Shown here piece by piece: positions 31,337 to 39,631 of a stretch of DNA of 64,000 nucleotides. A program made the translations under genes and the position numbers. The first letter of the stretch is position 1. The number at the start of each line of letters is the position of its first letter. Under the pieces are notes generated by a model. It was given only the letters and a program-made list of their open reading frames with translations, ran no database searches and had not been told where the DNA came from. Source of the stretch: JAKAWQ01 sp963745975 (lineage in GTDB: Bacteria; Pseudomonadota; Alphaproteobacteria; Acetobacterales; Acetobacteraceae); NCBI GenBank assembly GCA_963745975.1, contig CAVUZJ010000026.1:1-64000 (forward strand), in the 5' to 3' direction.

Positions 31337-32721
31337 CCCGACATAAGCCCCCAGAAGCCGCACTGGCGCCCTCTCCGGCCGCCGCCATCACGCCACCCGG
31401 TTTCCTGGCCGAGCACTTCCACGGCCCAACCTGGAACCGCTGGCGTGTCATTCTGCGGGCCGCCTGGGGCGAGAAGCTCAATGCCAAAGAGCGCGCCCTG
31501 TTCCGCGAGGTTGCGGGCGACCGCGACCCGCCTGCCGGCCGCGTCAAAGAGCTCTGGGCCATCGCTGGGCGCTGGTCTGGCAAGGACAGCATCGCGAGCG
31601 CAATCGCCTGTGTGGCGGCCTGCACGGACTGGAGAGGGCACCTTCGGCCCGGTGAGGTTCCTGTAGTGCTCTGCCTCGCGTCCGACCGCGAGCAGGCCCA
31701 GATTGTTCGCAAATACACGGTCGGCTACTTCAGCGAGAACCCGCTCCTGCGCGAGATGGTCGCGCGCGAGACCGAGCACGAGCTTGACCTCAAGAGCGGG
31801 GTGTCGATCGTGGTGGGCACCGCCAATTACCGCGCAGTCCGAGGCCGCACGGTCGTCTGCGCCGTGCTCGATGAGGTCGGGGTGTGGAAGAGCGAGACGA
31901 CGATGGCGCCGGACATCGAGACCTATTCGGCATTGACGCCCGCCTGGCGCGCATTCCCGGATCAATGTTGATCGGCATCTCGACCCCTTTCCGCCGCCGC
32001 GGCCTGCTTTATGAGCGGTGGCAGAAATACTACCGCAAGAACGACCCGAATGTGCTGGTGGTGGCCGGCGCGTCGCCTCTATTTAACCCTAAGGTGCCAC
32101 AATCTCTAATCGACGAAGAGCTGGCACGCGACCCCGAGCGGGCCGGCGCGGAGTGGCTTGCCGAATGGCGATCGGATTTGTCGGACTTCTTGGATCGCGG
32201 GTTGATTGACGCTGCGGTCGTTTCTGGCGTGGTGGTCAGGCCCCCACAACGAGGCTTCGACTATGTGGCCTTCTGCGATAGCGCCGGCGGCCGAGGGGAT
32301 TCCTTCACTGCGGCGATCGCGCACGCCGAAGACGGTGGCATTGTGCTCGACGCGCTGTATGAGCGGCGCCCTCCGTTCAACCCGGCTGACGTGGTGGCTG
32401 AGGTGGCCGCGCTTCTCCGTTCCTATGGCGTCAACCGAGTGACTGGCGACCGGTATAGCGCTGAATGGGTGATTGGCGCCTTCGCGAAGGATGGCATTAA
32501 CTATCGGCAGACGGCGAAGGACCGGAGCGCGATCTATGCTGAGGTCCTCCCATTATTCACCAGTGGGCGAGCTCGGCTGCTCGACAACGCGAGGCTTGTC
32601 CACCAGTTTGTCAGTCTCGAGCGCGCACTGGCGCGGCCGGCAAGGACCGGATCAATCACCCGGATGGCGGAGCGGACGATCTCGCGAACGCGACTGCGGG
32701 CGCCCTGCTTCTAGCTTCGAC
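31333..32721 (+). CDS. Terminase large subunit, frameshifted as sequenced
   Basis: Packaging motor ATPase/nuclease. The first frame (31333 on) gives the ATPase half with Walker A-like AGRWSGKDS and Walker B VVCAVLDEVGVW, then breaks near 31942, where CGCCTGG needs one more C to continue ALARIPGSMLIGISTPFRRRG in the next frame. That frame runs through RGFDYVAFCDSAGGRGDSF (the RNase-H-like nuclease aspartate) and breaks again near 32618, where one added C restores ERRTGAAGKDRINHPDGGADDLANATAGALLLAS. The 3' end is uncertain: no stop occurs in the restored frame, and I place the end at a TGATG junction typical of this element. It is either degraded or affected by sequencing error. Confidence 0.75.
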
Positions 32722-32723
32722 TG

Positions 32724-33381
32724 ATGCCCAACCTACGCTGATCGCCGCGCGCGACCTCCTAATCAATGATGGGGCCGCGCCGCTGCCGAAAGTCATTCAG
32801 GCGTTTCTCGCCGTCCTGGTGGTGGGCGAGGACGGGCGCATGGCCGTGACCTATCTCGCCGTGCCCCCTGATCCCGTCTTCGGGCCGGTGGTGCTGGTCG
32901 ATTTCGAGGCCGGACAGTTTTCTCCGCGATCTTCGGCATCGTGGCGATGCGACTTGAGACGATGACGCGCGAAGCCTGCGGAAACGGCCGGCGGCCGATC
33001 GGGGCTTTCCTTGTGGAAGGTCCACATATCAACCAGGCCCGGGACGCCATGGTGCTCCGCTTCTGCGATCCAGTCCTTGACTGGGGTGGGCGCCGGGATG
33101 GCAGGTGGGACCGGTTCGATCTGGCGAAGGTGACGAAGGGCGACGCCATGCGAGCACTTTTGCTCAACGTAGGGGCGCGGGTCGGGGAGGGGCGCGTCAA
33201 GCTCGGCGCCGATGCGGTCGAGAAGGCGAAGCGGCATCCGCTCGGGTCTGCTCTTTCGCTGCACCTCGGCGAGGCGGACGCGTCCCCGCTCAGGCTGTCG
33301 TTCCTGGTCGCGGTCAATGCGATTTTCCCGCCCGGCTCTTCCTTCCGGCCACCGGACATCCCGGCGACGCGGATCGGTTAG
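32724..33381 (+). CDS. Unknown protein after the terminase, frame disturbed
   Basis: Coding-like sequence continues in two frames: AARDLLINDGAAPLPKVIQAFLAVLVVGEDGRMAVTYLAVPPD..VVLVDFEAGQFSP, then (from about 32926) AIFGIVAMRLETMTREACGNGRRPIGAFLVEG to a TAG at 33379. Adding one G near 32925 joins them. A start ATG at 32724 would need one more base near 32739. The restored product is about 219 residues. It could be a separate gene or a terminase tail extension. I do not recognise the family. Confidence 0.5.
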
Positions 33382-33774
33382 GTGGTCAGCGTTGAGGAAT
33401 GGCTCGCCGACATTGCCCTGATGGCGGCTCGCGTGCCAACGCCCAAGCCGGCAGACGCGCGAAGAAAGTTCCGCGCAAGCATGCAATGGCGTCGGGTGCG
33501 CTACTCGGTGCTTGCCGACAACAAGCGGAAGCATGGCGGCAAGATTATTTGCGAGTTGTGCGGCGTTGAGTGCGGCCCCGATAAACCTGGCGGCGTCGCG
33601 CACTGCGATCACATTCGGCCGATCAGCACGCCGGAGGGATGGGCGAAGCGGTTCGATCGAAGTCTGCTTCGCGTCACCTGCGCTGATTGCAACACCGGGC
33701 GCCTTGCTTCACCGATCGAGCTGGAGGGATGGAGGCCCGACGAAGACGCGCAGCAGGTCGATACCGTAACGTGA
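33382..33774 (+). CDS. HNH endonuclease
   Basis: A 130-residue HNH nuclease. The zinc-binding CELCGVEC..CADCN cysteine pairs flank the catalytic HCDHIRPIS (about residues 75-83), followed by LLRVTCADCNTGR. Starts at a GTG immediately after the preceding stop. Small HNH proteins next to the terminase are needed for cos-type packaging in several phages and satellites, which fits this position. Confidence 0.85.
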   Translation: MVSVEEWLADIALMAARVPTPKPADARRKFRASMQWRRVRYSVLADNKRKHGGKIICELCGVECGPDKPGGVAHCDHIRPISTPEGWAKRFDRSLLRVTCADCNTGRLASPIELEGWRPDEDAQQVDTVT

Positions 33775-33862
33775 AATCTTCGTTAGGTGCTGCGTTTTCT
33801 CACACGAATCGTTGTGTGTAAACGCCGGAATGATTACGTTGAGCATGTGAATCGGAGGGGTC

Positions 33863-34060
33863 ATGAGCGCTGCCGCTGAAATCGTTCGGACGGACATCAT
33901 TCTGCCTCGCGACTTGCGTGATCGCGCGGCCGAACAAGCTCGCGCTCAGGATCGGAGCTTTGCCAGCTATGTGCGCCTGGCGCTCCAGTCTGCGCTCGAA
34001 GCCGACGCGCACGACCGCCGGGTGCCTCGCCGCTACGCCGAGGACAGCGAGCGGCCATGA
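33863..34060 (+). CDS. Small ribbon-helix-helix-like DNA-binding protein
   Basis: A 65-residue protein, EIVRTDIILPRDLRDRAAEQARAQDRSFASYVRLALQSALEAD, with the strand-helix-helix order of Arc/CopG regulators (residues about 6-48). A GGAGG ribosome site lies seven bases upstream. The 88-base gap before it contains a CACAC...GTGTG dyad that may be its operator. Likely a transcription regulator of the late genes. Confidence 0.6.
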   Translation: MSAAAEIVRTDIILPRDLRDRAAEQARAQDRSFASYVRLALQSALEADAHDRRVPRRYAEDSERP

Positions 34061-34170
34061 ACAGATTTTCAGACCCCGCTTGGTCGTCATATCCCAGGCG
34101 GCAACCTGCGCCTTCGTGGCGCACCCCGCGTTGCGTGCGCGCAAGCGTCTCCCGGTGCTCCTACCGGTGA
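34057..34170 (+). CDS. Possible 37-residue protein
   Basis: A short frame, MNRFSDPAWSSYPRRQPAPSW..., whose ATG overlaps the preceding stop (ATGA), the coupling used throughout this element. It is arginine/serine rich and may be the start of a protein truncated by a base loss, because another frame stays open to 34244 and overlaps the next gene start. Weakly supported. Confidence 0.3.
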   Translation: MNRFSDPAWSSYPRRQPAPSWRTPRCVRASVSRCSYR

Positions 34171-34240
34171 GCCTGCATCCGGGGCGTTCTATTCCGCGAG
34201 CCGGGCAGGCCGGCCGCCATTGCAGTGAAGGAACCGTGAA

Positions 34241-34480
34241 TTGAACAGTGACAATTTGCCAGCCTGCGGGAACCGCGCCCTAGCGGACGAGCAACTCCGC
34301 TTCGCCCGCGCGCTCGACGCGGAGGCGCGCCAGCGTGCGATCAGCGACCCGCACCGGCGCCCGACTTCCGGCCCGCTCGATCAGCCGATCGGCAAATCCC
34401 TGCATGCCCGCCTCATCGAGCAGCAGAGGGCCGAGGGCAAGGCTCGCGTCGAGGCGATGGTGCGGGGGGCACGCTCATGA
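34241..34480 (+). CDS. Small element protein of unknown function
   Basis: A 79-residue helical, charged protein (LADEQLRFARALDAEARQRAISD..HARLIEQQRAEGKARVEAMV) starting at TTG 34241 behind an AAGGA site. Its end overlaps the next gene by ATGA. Unknown function. Confidence 0.5.
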   Translation: MNSDNLPACGNRALADEQLRFARALDAEARQRAISDPHRRPTSGPLDQPIGKSLHARLIEQQRAEGKARVEAMVRGARS

Positions 34481-34968
34481 GCACCGGCCTCCTGAACGAA
34501 AACGCCGCTCTCCGCGCACGCTTGGAAGCCATGGAGGCCCGCATCTCGCGTCCCACGCCGCCGGCCGAGCGCGACGCAATCGAGGCCGCGAAAGTGCGTT
34601 TCGACACCGTGATGGCGCCTCTCGGGGTCCGCGCTCCGGACCCTACGCCTGGGCAGACGGCGGAACAGTATCTTCGGAATAGGCTTCGCGATGCTGCCGA
34701 GCACTCGCCGCGCTTTTCTGGGGAACAGTTTCACGGAACAAGTCCTGCGGTCCTCGCCGAGATGGAGGGCCGGATTTACGGTGACATTCAGCAGACCGTG
34801 AGGCGAAAAGCTGACGGCACTCCGGGCGCGCTGGTCGAGATCAGGGAGCGAGACGTGAGCGGTCGGACCATAACCCGTTACGTTGGCGATCCGCTGACTT
34901 GGATGTCGCCATTCATGCATCGTGGTGCGTCTGGTTCGTTCAACCGCAAGCCCGAGCCGGGCCGCTGA
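34477..34968 (+). CDS. Element protein with N-terminal coiled coil
   Basis: A 163-residue protein. Residues 3-25 (TGLLNENAALRARLEAMEARI) form a short coiled coil. The middle part (AEQYLRNRLRDAAEHSPRFSGEQFHGTSPAVLAEMEGRIYGDIQQTVRRK) is helical and the C-terminus is glycine rich. It is coupled to both neighbours (ATGA before, TGATG after). It sits where head or scaffold genes are often found, but no family is recognised. Confidence 0.55.
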   Translation: MSTGLLNENAALRARLEAMEARISRPTPPAERDAIEAAKVRFDTVMAPLGVRAPDPTPGQTAEQYLRNRLRDAAEHSPRFSGEQFHGTSPAVLAEMEGRIYGDIQQTVRRKADGTPGALVEIRERDVSGRTITRYVGDPLTWMSPFMHRGASGSFNRKPEPGR

Positions 34969-35102
34969 TGCGCCTGCTCGCCCGCCTCCGCCGCATCCTC
35001 CGCGACCGGCAGCGTCGCCGCGATCGTGAGCAGCGCAGACGGGAAATCGTCGAGTTCGGAAGGCGATGCGGTCTTAAAATTACGGTGAAGGGAAACTTTT
35101 GA
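34968..35102 (+). CDS. 44-residue arginine-rich peptide
   Basis: MRLLARLRRILRDRQRRRDREQ... is a strongly basic helix of about 30 residues followed by CGLKITVKGNF. It starts in a TGATG overlap with the previous gene and ends in another with the next one, which is good evidence that it is translated. Function unknown. Nucleic-acid binding is possible. Confidence 0.55.
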   Translation: MRLLARLRRILRDRQRRRDREQRRREIVEFGRRCGLKITVKGNF

Positions 35103-35470
35103 TGAGCCATTCTCACGCCCTTGGCCCGGCGAACTATTTTGAACTCGTAACCGTGCCGGGCATGGCCTGGCTCGCGGTCGCCGTGACGGTCCCGCCCAAC
35201 ACGGTGCCGATCGATACATTCGGAACCACGTCCGCGGTGACCGATTGGGCCGCGACGCAGGACACGGCTCCGACGCTAGCGTGGACATCCTCGCCGGGTG
35301 GAGAGATCGAGCACGCATTCCGAGAGCGGGTCACTCGCCAGATGAAGGCAGCCGGCATGACCGGCGTGACGGTCACGATCTTCTCGCCGAAAAGTTATTG
35401 GGAAATCCAGGCGAATGCCGGGACCGGGAACATTCCTTCCTCGGGCATCCCGAGCTGGGCGAGCGCCTGA
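35102..35470 (+). CDS. Putative virion structural protein
   Basis: A 122-residue protein with alternating beta-type sequence (PGMAWLAVAVTVPPNTVPIDTFGTTSAVTDW; MTGVTVTIFSPKSYWEIQANAG), low in charge and without cysteines, as is usual for tail components. Coupled to both neighbours by TGATG overlaps. No family is recognised. The role is inferred from position before the baseplate-like genes. Confidence 0.5.
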   Translation: MSHSHALGPANYFELVTVPGMAWLAVAVTVPPNTVPIDTFGTTSAVTDWAATQDTAPTLAWTSSPGGEIEHAFRERVTRQMKAAGMTGVTVTIFSPKSYWEIQANAGTGNIPSSGIPSWASA

Positions 35471-36207
35471 TGTCCGGCGCGCTCCGCACTCTCGCACAGC
35501 TCGCGTTTCAGGTCAGCCCGATCGTCTTGACCGGAGGTATTGCGACGCCCATTCCCGGTGGCGCACTTCCGATCATCTTCCTAACCGAAAGCGTCAGCCT
35601 TGTGGGCGGCCTTCTGACTGGCGCCGGCCTGCCATCGTCGTTGGACGATTTCTTTGCGCAGTATCTGCCGGTCTCTGGTGGCACGCTGATCGACCAAGCG
35701 ATCGGGACTTACCGATTCGCCAATCAGATGGTCGCGGCGAATGCAGTGATCCAAAATCCGCTCAAGATTTCGCTTCAGATGATCGCGCCGTCTCGCCAGT
35801 CCGGCGATATGCTGACGAAACTGCCGATCATGACTTTGGTCCAGAGCGCCCTTCAGCAACACAACGCCACAGGCGGCCTCTACACGATCGCGACCCCAGC
35901 GCAGATTTATACCAATTGCGTAATGACAGCCTTTACGGATACGACTCCAAGTGCTGAGCTCAAGCAGTGGCAGATCATCTGGAATCTCGACTTCATCCAG
36001 CCGCTCGTTACTCAGGCGCAGGCGACGAATGCATGGAATGCGCTGCTGAGTAATATCAGCAACGGGACGCCGGGCGGTGACGGCACTGGCGCCTGGTCGA
36101 GCATCGGCACGGCCGTCAACAATTCAGTGCAGGGCGCTCTCAATTATGTGACCGGACTCGGCAGTGGAATTGTCGCCGATATCGAGCAGCAGCTAAGCTC
36201 GATCTAG
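35470..36207 (+). CDS. Putative distal-tail (Dit-like)/baseplate protein
   Basis: A 245-residue protein. The central part (QSGDMLTKLPIMTLVQSALQQHNATGGLYTIATPAQIYTNCVMTAFTDTTP..LKQWQIIWNLDFIQPL) resembles Dit-like proteins of phages: a target strand, an 'x-T-x-x-x-x-Y-x-N' loop, then a hydrophobic strand with the tail asparagine/phenylalanine pattern. Starts in a TGATG overlap. A glycine-rich C-terminus ends in VADIEQQLSSI. The family call is from pattern memory only. Confidence 0.5.
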   Translation: MSGALRTLAQLAFQVSPIVLTGGIATPIPGGALPIIFLTESVSLVGGLLTGAGLPSSLDDFFAQYLPVSGGTLIDQAIGTYRFANQMVAANAVIQNPLKISLQMIAPSRQSGDMLTKLPIMTLVQSALQQHNATGGLYTIATPAQIYTNCVMTAFTDTTPSAELKQWQIIWNLDFIQPLVTQAQATNAWNALLSNISNGTPGGDGTGAWSSIGTAVNNSVQGALNYVTGLGSGIVADIEQQLSSI

Positions 36208-36219
36208 GGGGAATTTGGA

Positions 36220-36333
36220 ATGGACACCTCTGGTACCGCTCCCGCCGCCGATGCCGAACGTGAGGCCGACAGGGAGGCGTTCGCCGTGTTGGTCCGCGCC
36301 TGGCTGCGCGCGATGTTCGAGCGAGGAGACTAG
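36220..36333 (+). CDS. 37-residue acidic/hydrophobic peptide
   Basis: MDTSGTAPAADAEREADREAF... ends in the amphipathic AVLVRAWLRAMFERGD. A strong AGGGGGAATTTGGA ribosome site precedes the ATG. It lies between two tail-like genes with only 12 and 2 bases of spacing. Function unknown. Confidence 0.5.
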   Translation: MDTSGTAPAADAEREADREAFAVLVRAWLRAMFERGD

Positions 36334-36335
36334 CC

Positions 36336-37394
36336 ATCAGATACTATGATCTTTCTATTTCGGAGACGCCGGGCGGCCCCCCGATCAATCTCCAGACAGT
36401 CAATTCTCAGACGCCAGCGACAGCGGCGTGGTGGACGAGCTATCCGAACGGCCTTTCTGGCGCCTTCAATCCGGCCGCTCAGGACATCGTAATAAACGCG
36501 CCGGTGCTGGCCGGGGATGAATCCGCTGGGGGACACTTCATCCGAATTTGGGGCGTTCCGCTCACGGTACTCAATGCCGCGCAGCAGCTTCAGAACGGCC
36601 CCACGCAGCCGCGCTATCTGACCCTCAAGGGCGGCTTAGGGCCAGGACTGCCGCTGAACAATCCGGCTCAAGCCGGAACGTTGATGGTCGGAGTCGTGCA
36701 GCAATGCTTCGGCAATTGGCAGGGAACCGACCTCACCCTTGATATGGTCGTGCTGCCGGCCGGCGGGACGTTCAAGGACCCGCTCAACCTCGTGCTCAAT
36801 TGGCAGCCTGGACAGACGCTTGCCGCGGCTCTCGGCAATTGCTTCGCGGTCGCGCTGCCGGGCTACGCGCAGAATATCAATATCAGTCCAAGCTTGGTCA
36901 ATTCCTGGCAGCAACAACAGGGCGGCTTCTATCCGACGATCTGCGCCCTTGGACTCTGGCTGCGGCAGAAAACCAAGGGTGCGCTCGGCGTTGCCTATCC
37001 GGGCGTGCGCATCTGGGTGAACAACAATACGGTCACCGCAAGCGATGGCGTAAACCAAAAGACGCAACCGACGCAGCTTGTCTTTACGGACTTCGTCGGC
37101 CAGCCGACTTGGCTTGATGCCGCGACCTTGAATGCCAAGGTGGCAATGCGCGGCGATCTTGAGGTCGGCCAGCAGGTCCAATTTCCGCAGAATTATCCGA
37201 ATTTCGCTGGCCTCGTCACACAGTCGCCGCAGCAATATCCGACCGTTCGCAATCGGATCGCCTTCTATGCGCAGCCGTGGAACATCGTCGGGATATGGCA
37301 CGTCGGCCAATTCCGCGCCACGAGCGGGACGCAGTGGTGTTCGGTCCTCACTCTGACGACATCGGCAACAGGACAAGGAACCGCCGCAACATGA
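36336..37394 (+). CDS. Putative baseplate hub/tail protein with an ATC initiation codon
   Basis: The coding pattern begins immediately after the preceding stop with IRYYDLSISETPGGPP, far upstream of the first ATG/GTG/TTG (GTG at 36504). The codon in the start position is ATC at 36336, preceded at eight bases by GAGGAG. Phage hub proteins commonly begin 'MRYYDLSI'. The product is about 352 residues and beta-rich, with a C-terminal KVAMRGDLEVGQQVQFPQN...VGIWHVGQFRA region resembling hub proteins. It is either a rare ATC start or an ATG altered in one base. It overlaps the next gene by ATGA. Confidence 0.6.
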   Translation: MRYYDLSISETPGGPPINLQTVNSQTPATAAWWTSYPNGLSGAFNPAAQDIVINAPVLAGDESAGGHFIRIWGVPLTVLNAAQQLQNGPTQPRYLTLKGGLGPGLPLNNPAQAGTLMVGVVQQCFGNWQGTDLTLDMVVLPAGGTFKDPLNLVLNWQPGQTLAAALGNCFAVALPGYAQNINISPSLVNSWQQQQGGFYPTICALGLWLRQKTKGALGVAYPGVRIWVNNNTVTASDGVNQKTQPTQLVFTDFVGQPTWLDAATLNAKVAMRGDLEVGQQVQFPQNYPNFAGLVTQSPQQYPTVRNRIAFYAQPWNIVGIWHVGQFRATSGTQWCSVLTLTTSATGQGTAAT

Positions 37395-37687
37395 CGCAAG
37401 AACTCAACCGCATCGATCGGACGATCGCCGATCTTCGCGCAGCCGAGGCGGCGCTGCCGGCTGCGATGTCGCACGCGATAACGGCGGCAGTCGCGGCGCG
37501 GGAGAAGATCGCGCGCGCCGAGGTGCTCGATCGCGCGGACATGGACGCGACGTTCAGCGCGCTCGGCGGCTACATTTCGGCCCTGCGGGACGCCTCGAAC
37601 CAGCTCCTCGAGCTCGGGCATGCGATCGACATGGTGAACGATCTACAGCGCGGAGGTCTGACGACGGCCGCGGTGGTGGCGACATGA
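37391..37687 (+). CDS. Small coiled-coil element protein
   Basis: A 98-residue, almost wholly helical protein (NRIDRTIADLRAAEAALPAAMSHAITAAVAAREKIARAEVLDRADMDATFSALGGY) coupled to the hub-like gene by ATGA. Possibly a tail chaperone or structural adaptor. No family is recognised. Confidence 0.5.
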   Translation: MTQELNRIDRTIADLRAAEAALPAAMSHAITAAVAAREKIARAEVLDRADMDATFSALGGYISALRDASNQLLELGHAIDMVNDLQRGGLTTAAVVAT

Positions 37688-37697
37688 GGAGCGTTCG

Positions 37698-37997
37698 ATG
37701 ATCGCCGACAACCTCGCCGAGATCGACGCGCTGGCGGCGGAACTTGCCGAGTGGAGTCCGGCGCTCACGATGACGCTGAATATGGCCGGGAAGGCGTGGT
37801 GTCACTTTCGGACGATGCTCGCGGAGGGCCGGCCGCTGGATGATGGTGAAGCTGACGGTCTCGACAGCGCGACCGGATGCGCGATCCAGGCGCTCGAGAA
37901 ATTCGCAGAGCTGGCCGGGAAGATGTCTTCGGCGATCGACGCGGCGTCCGCGGCCCTGGAGACGCAGATCGTTCCGCATGGAGAGACCATTCAATGA
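37698..37997 (+). CDS. Small helical element protein
   Basis: A 99-residue protein, IADNLAEIDALAAELAEWSPALTMTLNMAGKAWCHFRTMLAEGRPLDDGE..., with an acidic helical character. It has a GAGGAGCG ribosome site and an ATGA overlap with the next gene. Unknown function. Confidence 0.5.
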   Translation: MIADNLAEIDALAAELAEWSPALTMTLNMAGKAWCHFRTMLAEGRPLDDGEADGLDSATGCAIQALEKFAELAGKMSSAIDAASAALETQIVPHGETIQ

Positions 37998-38152
37998 GCG
38001 CGACCACGCCGACCGTTCCCGATGCCGCGGCTATCCCCAACGCTCCCGAGGCCGCGGACAAGGCCGAAGCACCGGAACCGGCGGCACAGGGTGCGGCGCT
38101 TGCCCATTTTGTCCGTGGCGCGACGCTGCCACAGAGAGGTGAGGTCAAATGA
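37994..38152 (+). CDS. 52-residue alanine/proline-rich protein
   Basis: MSATTPTVPDAAAIPNAPEAADKAEAPEPAAQGAALAHFV... is low-complexity Ala/Pro/Glu, probably disordered. It is coupled to both neighbours by ATGA overlaps, which is the main reason to believe it. Function unknown. Confidence 0.45.
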   Translation: MSATTPTVPDAAAIPNAPEAADKAEAPEPAAQGAALAHFVRGATLPQRGEVK

Positions 38153-38382
38153 GTGCGACCGTTCGTGACGCCTTCGACGACGCCCAATCGTGGCGTCCGG
38201 AGCCGATGCCTGAGCCCGCGAGCGACACGGAAGAACCGATCACGCTCGCGCTGAGCTTGTTGCGCGACATCGCCGAAAGCCCATTCGTCTCGGGGAGACA
38301 TCGGGTGCGGGCGCGGACGTACTTCCGGAAGCTGAAGCGAGCCGCTGCAGCGCCGGCCGTTGACGAGCTGATCGGCCAATGA
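38149..38382 (+). CDS. Small element protein
   Basis: A 77-residue protein (RDAFDDAQSWRPEPMPEPASDTEEPITLALSLLRDIAESPFVSGRHRVRARTYFRKLKRAA), acidic in the first half and basic in the second. Both ends overlap neighbours by ATGA. Unknown function. Confidence 0.5.
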   Translation: MSATVRDAFDDAQSWRPEPMPEPASDTEEPITLALSLLRDIAESPFVSGRHRVRARTYFRKLKRAAAAPAVDELIGQ

Positions 38383-39047
38383 TCGGCTTCTCGTCTGTGC
38401 TCGATCGGGCGCGCGAGCTGGAGGATGAAGAGGAGCCCGCGCGGAACCGTGAGGCCGGCGTCGTGAAGTGGTGGAATCGCGACAAGGGATTCGGCTTTGT
38501 CACAACGGATGGGGGCGGCGACGTGTTTTGCCACGTCTCGGAGCTCAAAACGGTGGGGCGCAGCGAACTCGAGACCGGCGAACGGGTATCGTTCACGCGG
38601 CAGCAATCACCACACACGGGCCGCGAACAAGCCGCCGAGGTGCAGCTCATTGAGCCGCCGGAAATCGAGGGGGACGAAGACGCGCCATGGCGGAATTGTC
38701 GATCGGCCGCGAGCAATGCGAAGCGGGCCGAATGGATCGAGCAGAGCCGGCCAGTGACCGCTTCACGCCCGCGCCTGCCGACAGACGGTCCGCTCGCATG
38801 GGCGGTCCTCGATACGGCCACGCTGCGGGCGCCAGAGCCGGCCGCAGAGGGAGCGTGGCAGGGGTATCTCCGGGCACGGGAGCGCGCCGGGGACAACCAT
38901 CCCGCCGTCGTCAAACTGGATTTGGCATGGGGCGAAAGATCGCAGGCAGCCGGAACGCCCGAGAAGTGGGCGAAGCTGGCGGAGTGGTTCGATGCCTGGG
39001 CGCAGATCGGCGCGGCGGAACGGCGCTCGGCTCCCGAGAAGCGGTAG
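38379..39047 (+). CDS. Cold-shock-domain protein with helical C-terminal extension
   Basis: A 222-residue protein. Residues about 27-91 form a cold-shock domain: GVVKWWNRDKGFGFVTTDGGGDVFCHVSEL carries both RNP motifs (KGFGFV and DVFCHVS), followed by GERVSFTRQQ. The remaining 130 residues are not a CSD and contain tryptophan-rich helices (WAKLAEWFDAWAQIG). Host cold-shock proteins are usually about 70 residues. This one may bind RNA or single-stranded DNA for the element or modulate host expression. Overlaps the previous gene by ATGA. Confidence 0.75.
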   Translation: MIGFSSVLDRARELEDEEEPARNREAGVVKWWNRDKGFGFVTTDGGGDVFCHVSELKTVGRSELETGERVSFTRQQSPHTGREQAAEVQLIEPPEIEGDEDAPWRNCRSAASNAKRAEWIEQSRPVTASRPRLPTDGPLAWAVLDTATLRAPEPAAEGAWQGYLRARERAGDNHPAVVKLDLAWGERSQAAGTPEKWAKLAEWFDAWAQIGAAERRSAPEKR

Positions 39048-39094
39048 CCGCTAATTGATGGCGCTTTCCCGGAACATAATATAAGGCTGGCACC

Positions 39095-39631
39095 ATGATC
39101 GATTGGATGAAAGCGAAACCCGAGATCGTGGAACGCGTTGTCCGCGAAGGTGAAATTTACCTTGACGGGCAGCTTAAGCTCGCAACATCGGCCGATCAAC
39201 GGGCCGCTGTGCTAGCGAGCGTATTCACCGCGGCAGCCTCGGCCGTTTTAGCGGGGCTAAGTGCGCTGGCCGTTAGTTCTTCACGGTCCGCGCCAACGCA
39301 CCATTATCCGATCTTCATTGGTGGCGGCGGCATGGCCGCGTGTTTCTTCTTCGGCGCCGCATTCTGTATTTCCGCGATCTTTCCGGTCAACTTTTGGCTT
39401 CCTGGTAGCGAGCCGGAATCCTGGCGTTGTGATGTTCTCGCCGAGAGGGGGTTACAAGACGCCCTCAGAGACGAGGCTAAGCACATACAATCAAAAATAT
39501 CGGACAATAGAGGCGTGGTAGAAAAAAATGCGCGCCGCTTTAAGTGGGGAGCAATCCTTGGAATTTCCGCTCCAGCGGCCGGGCTGCTGCTGTGGATTGT
39601 CACTTCCTCAGTGTACTGGATCGGCGGTTAG
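39095..39631 (+). CDS. Small membrane protein (possible effector or exclusion protein)
   Basis: A 178-residue protein. An N-terminal helix (IDWMKAKPEIVERVVREGEIYLDGQLKLATSADQRAAVLASVF) leads into two membrane segments (TAAASAVLAGLSALAVSS; IFIGGGGMAACFFFGAAFCISAIFP), a cytoplasmic helical loop of about 55 residues, and a third segment (WGAILGISAPAAGLLLWIVTSSVYW). The layout recalls transmembrane effectors such as PycTM/SLATT proteins of anti-phage systems, but no diagnostic motif proves it. Its 3' part is more AT-rich than neighbouring genes. It has a 47-base gap upstream, so probably its own promoter, as expected of a cargo gene. Confidence 0.55.
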   Translation: MIDWMKAKPEIVERVVREGEIYLDGQLKLATSADQRAAVLASVFTAAASAVLAGLSALAVSSSRSAPTHHYPIFIGGGGMAACFFFGAAFCISAIFPVNFWLPGSEPESWRCDVLAERGLQDALRDEAKHIQSKISDNRGVVEKNARRFKWGAILGISAPAAGLLLWIVTSSVYWIGG

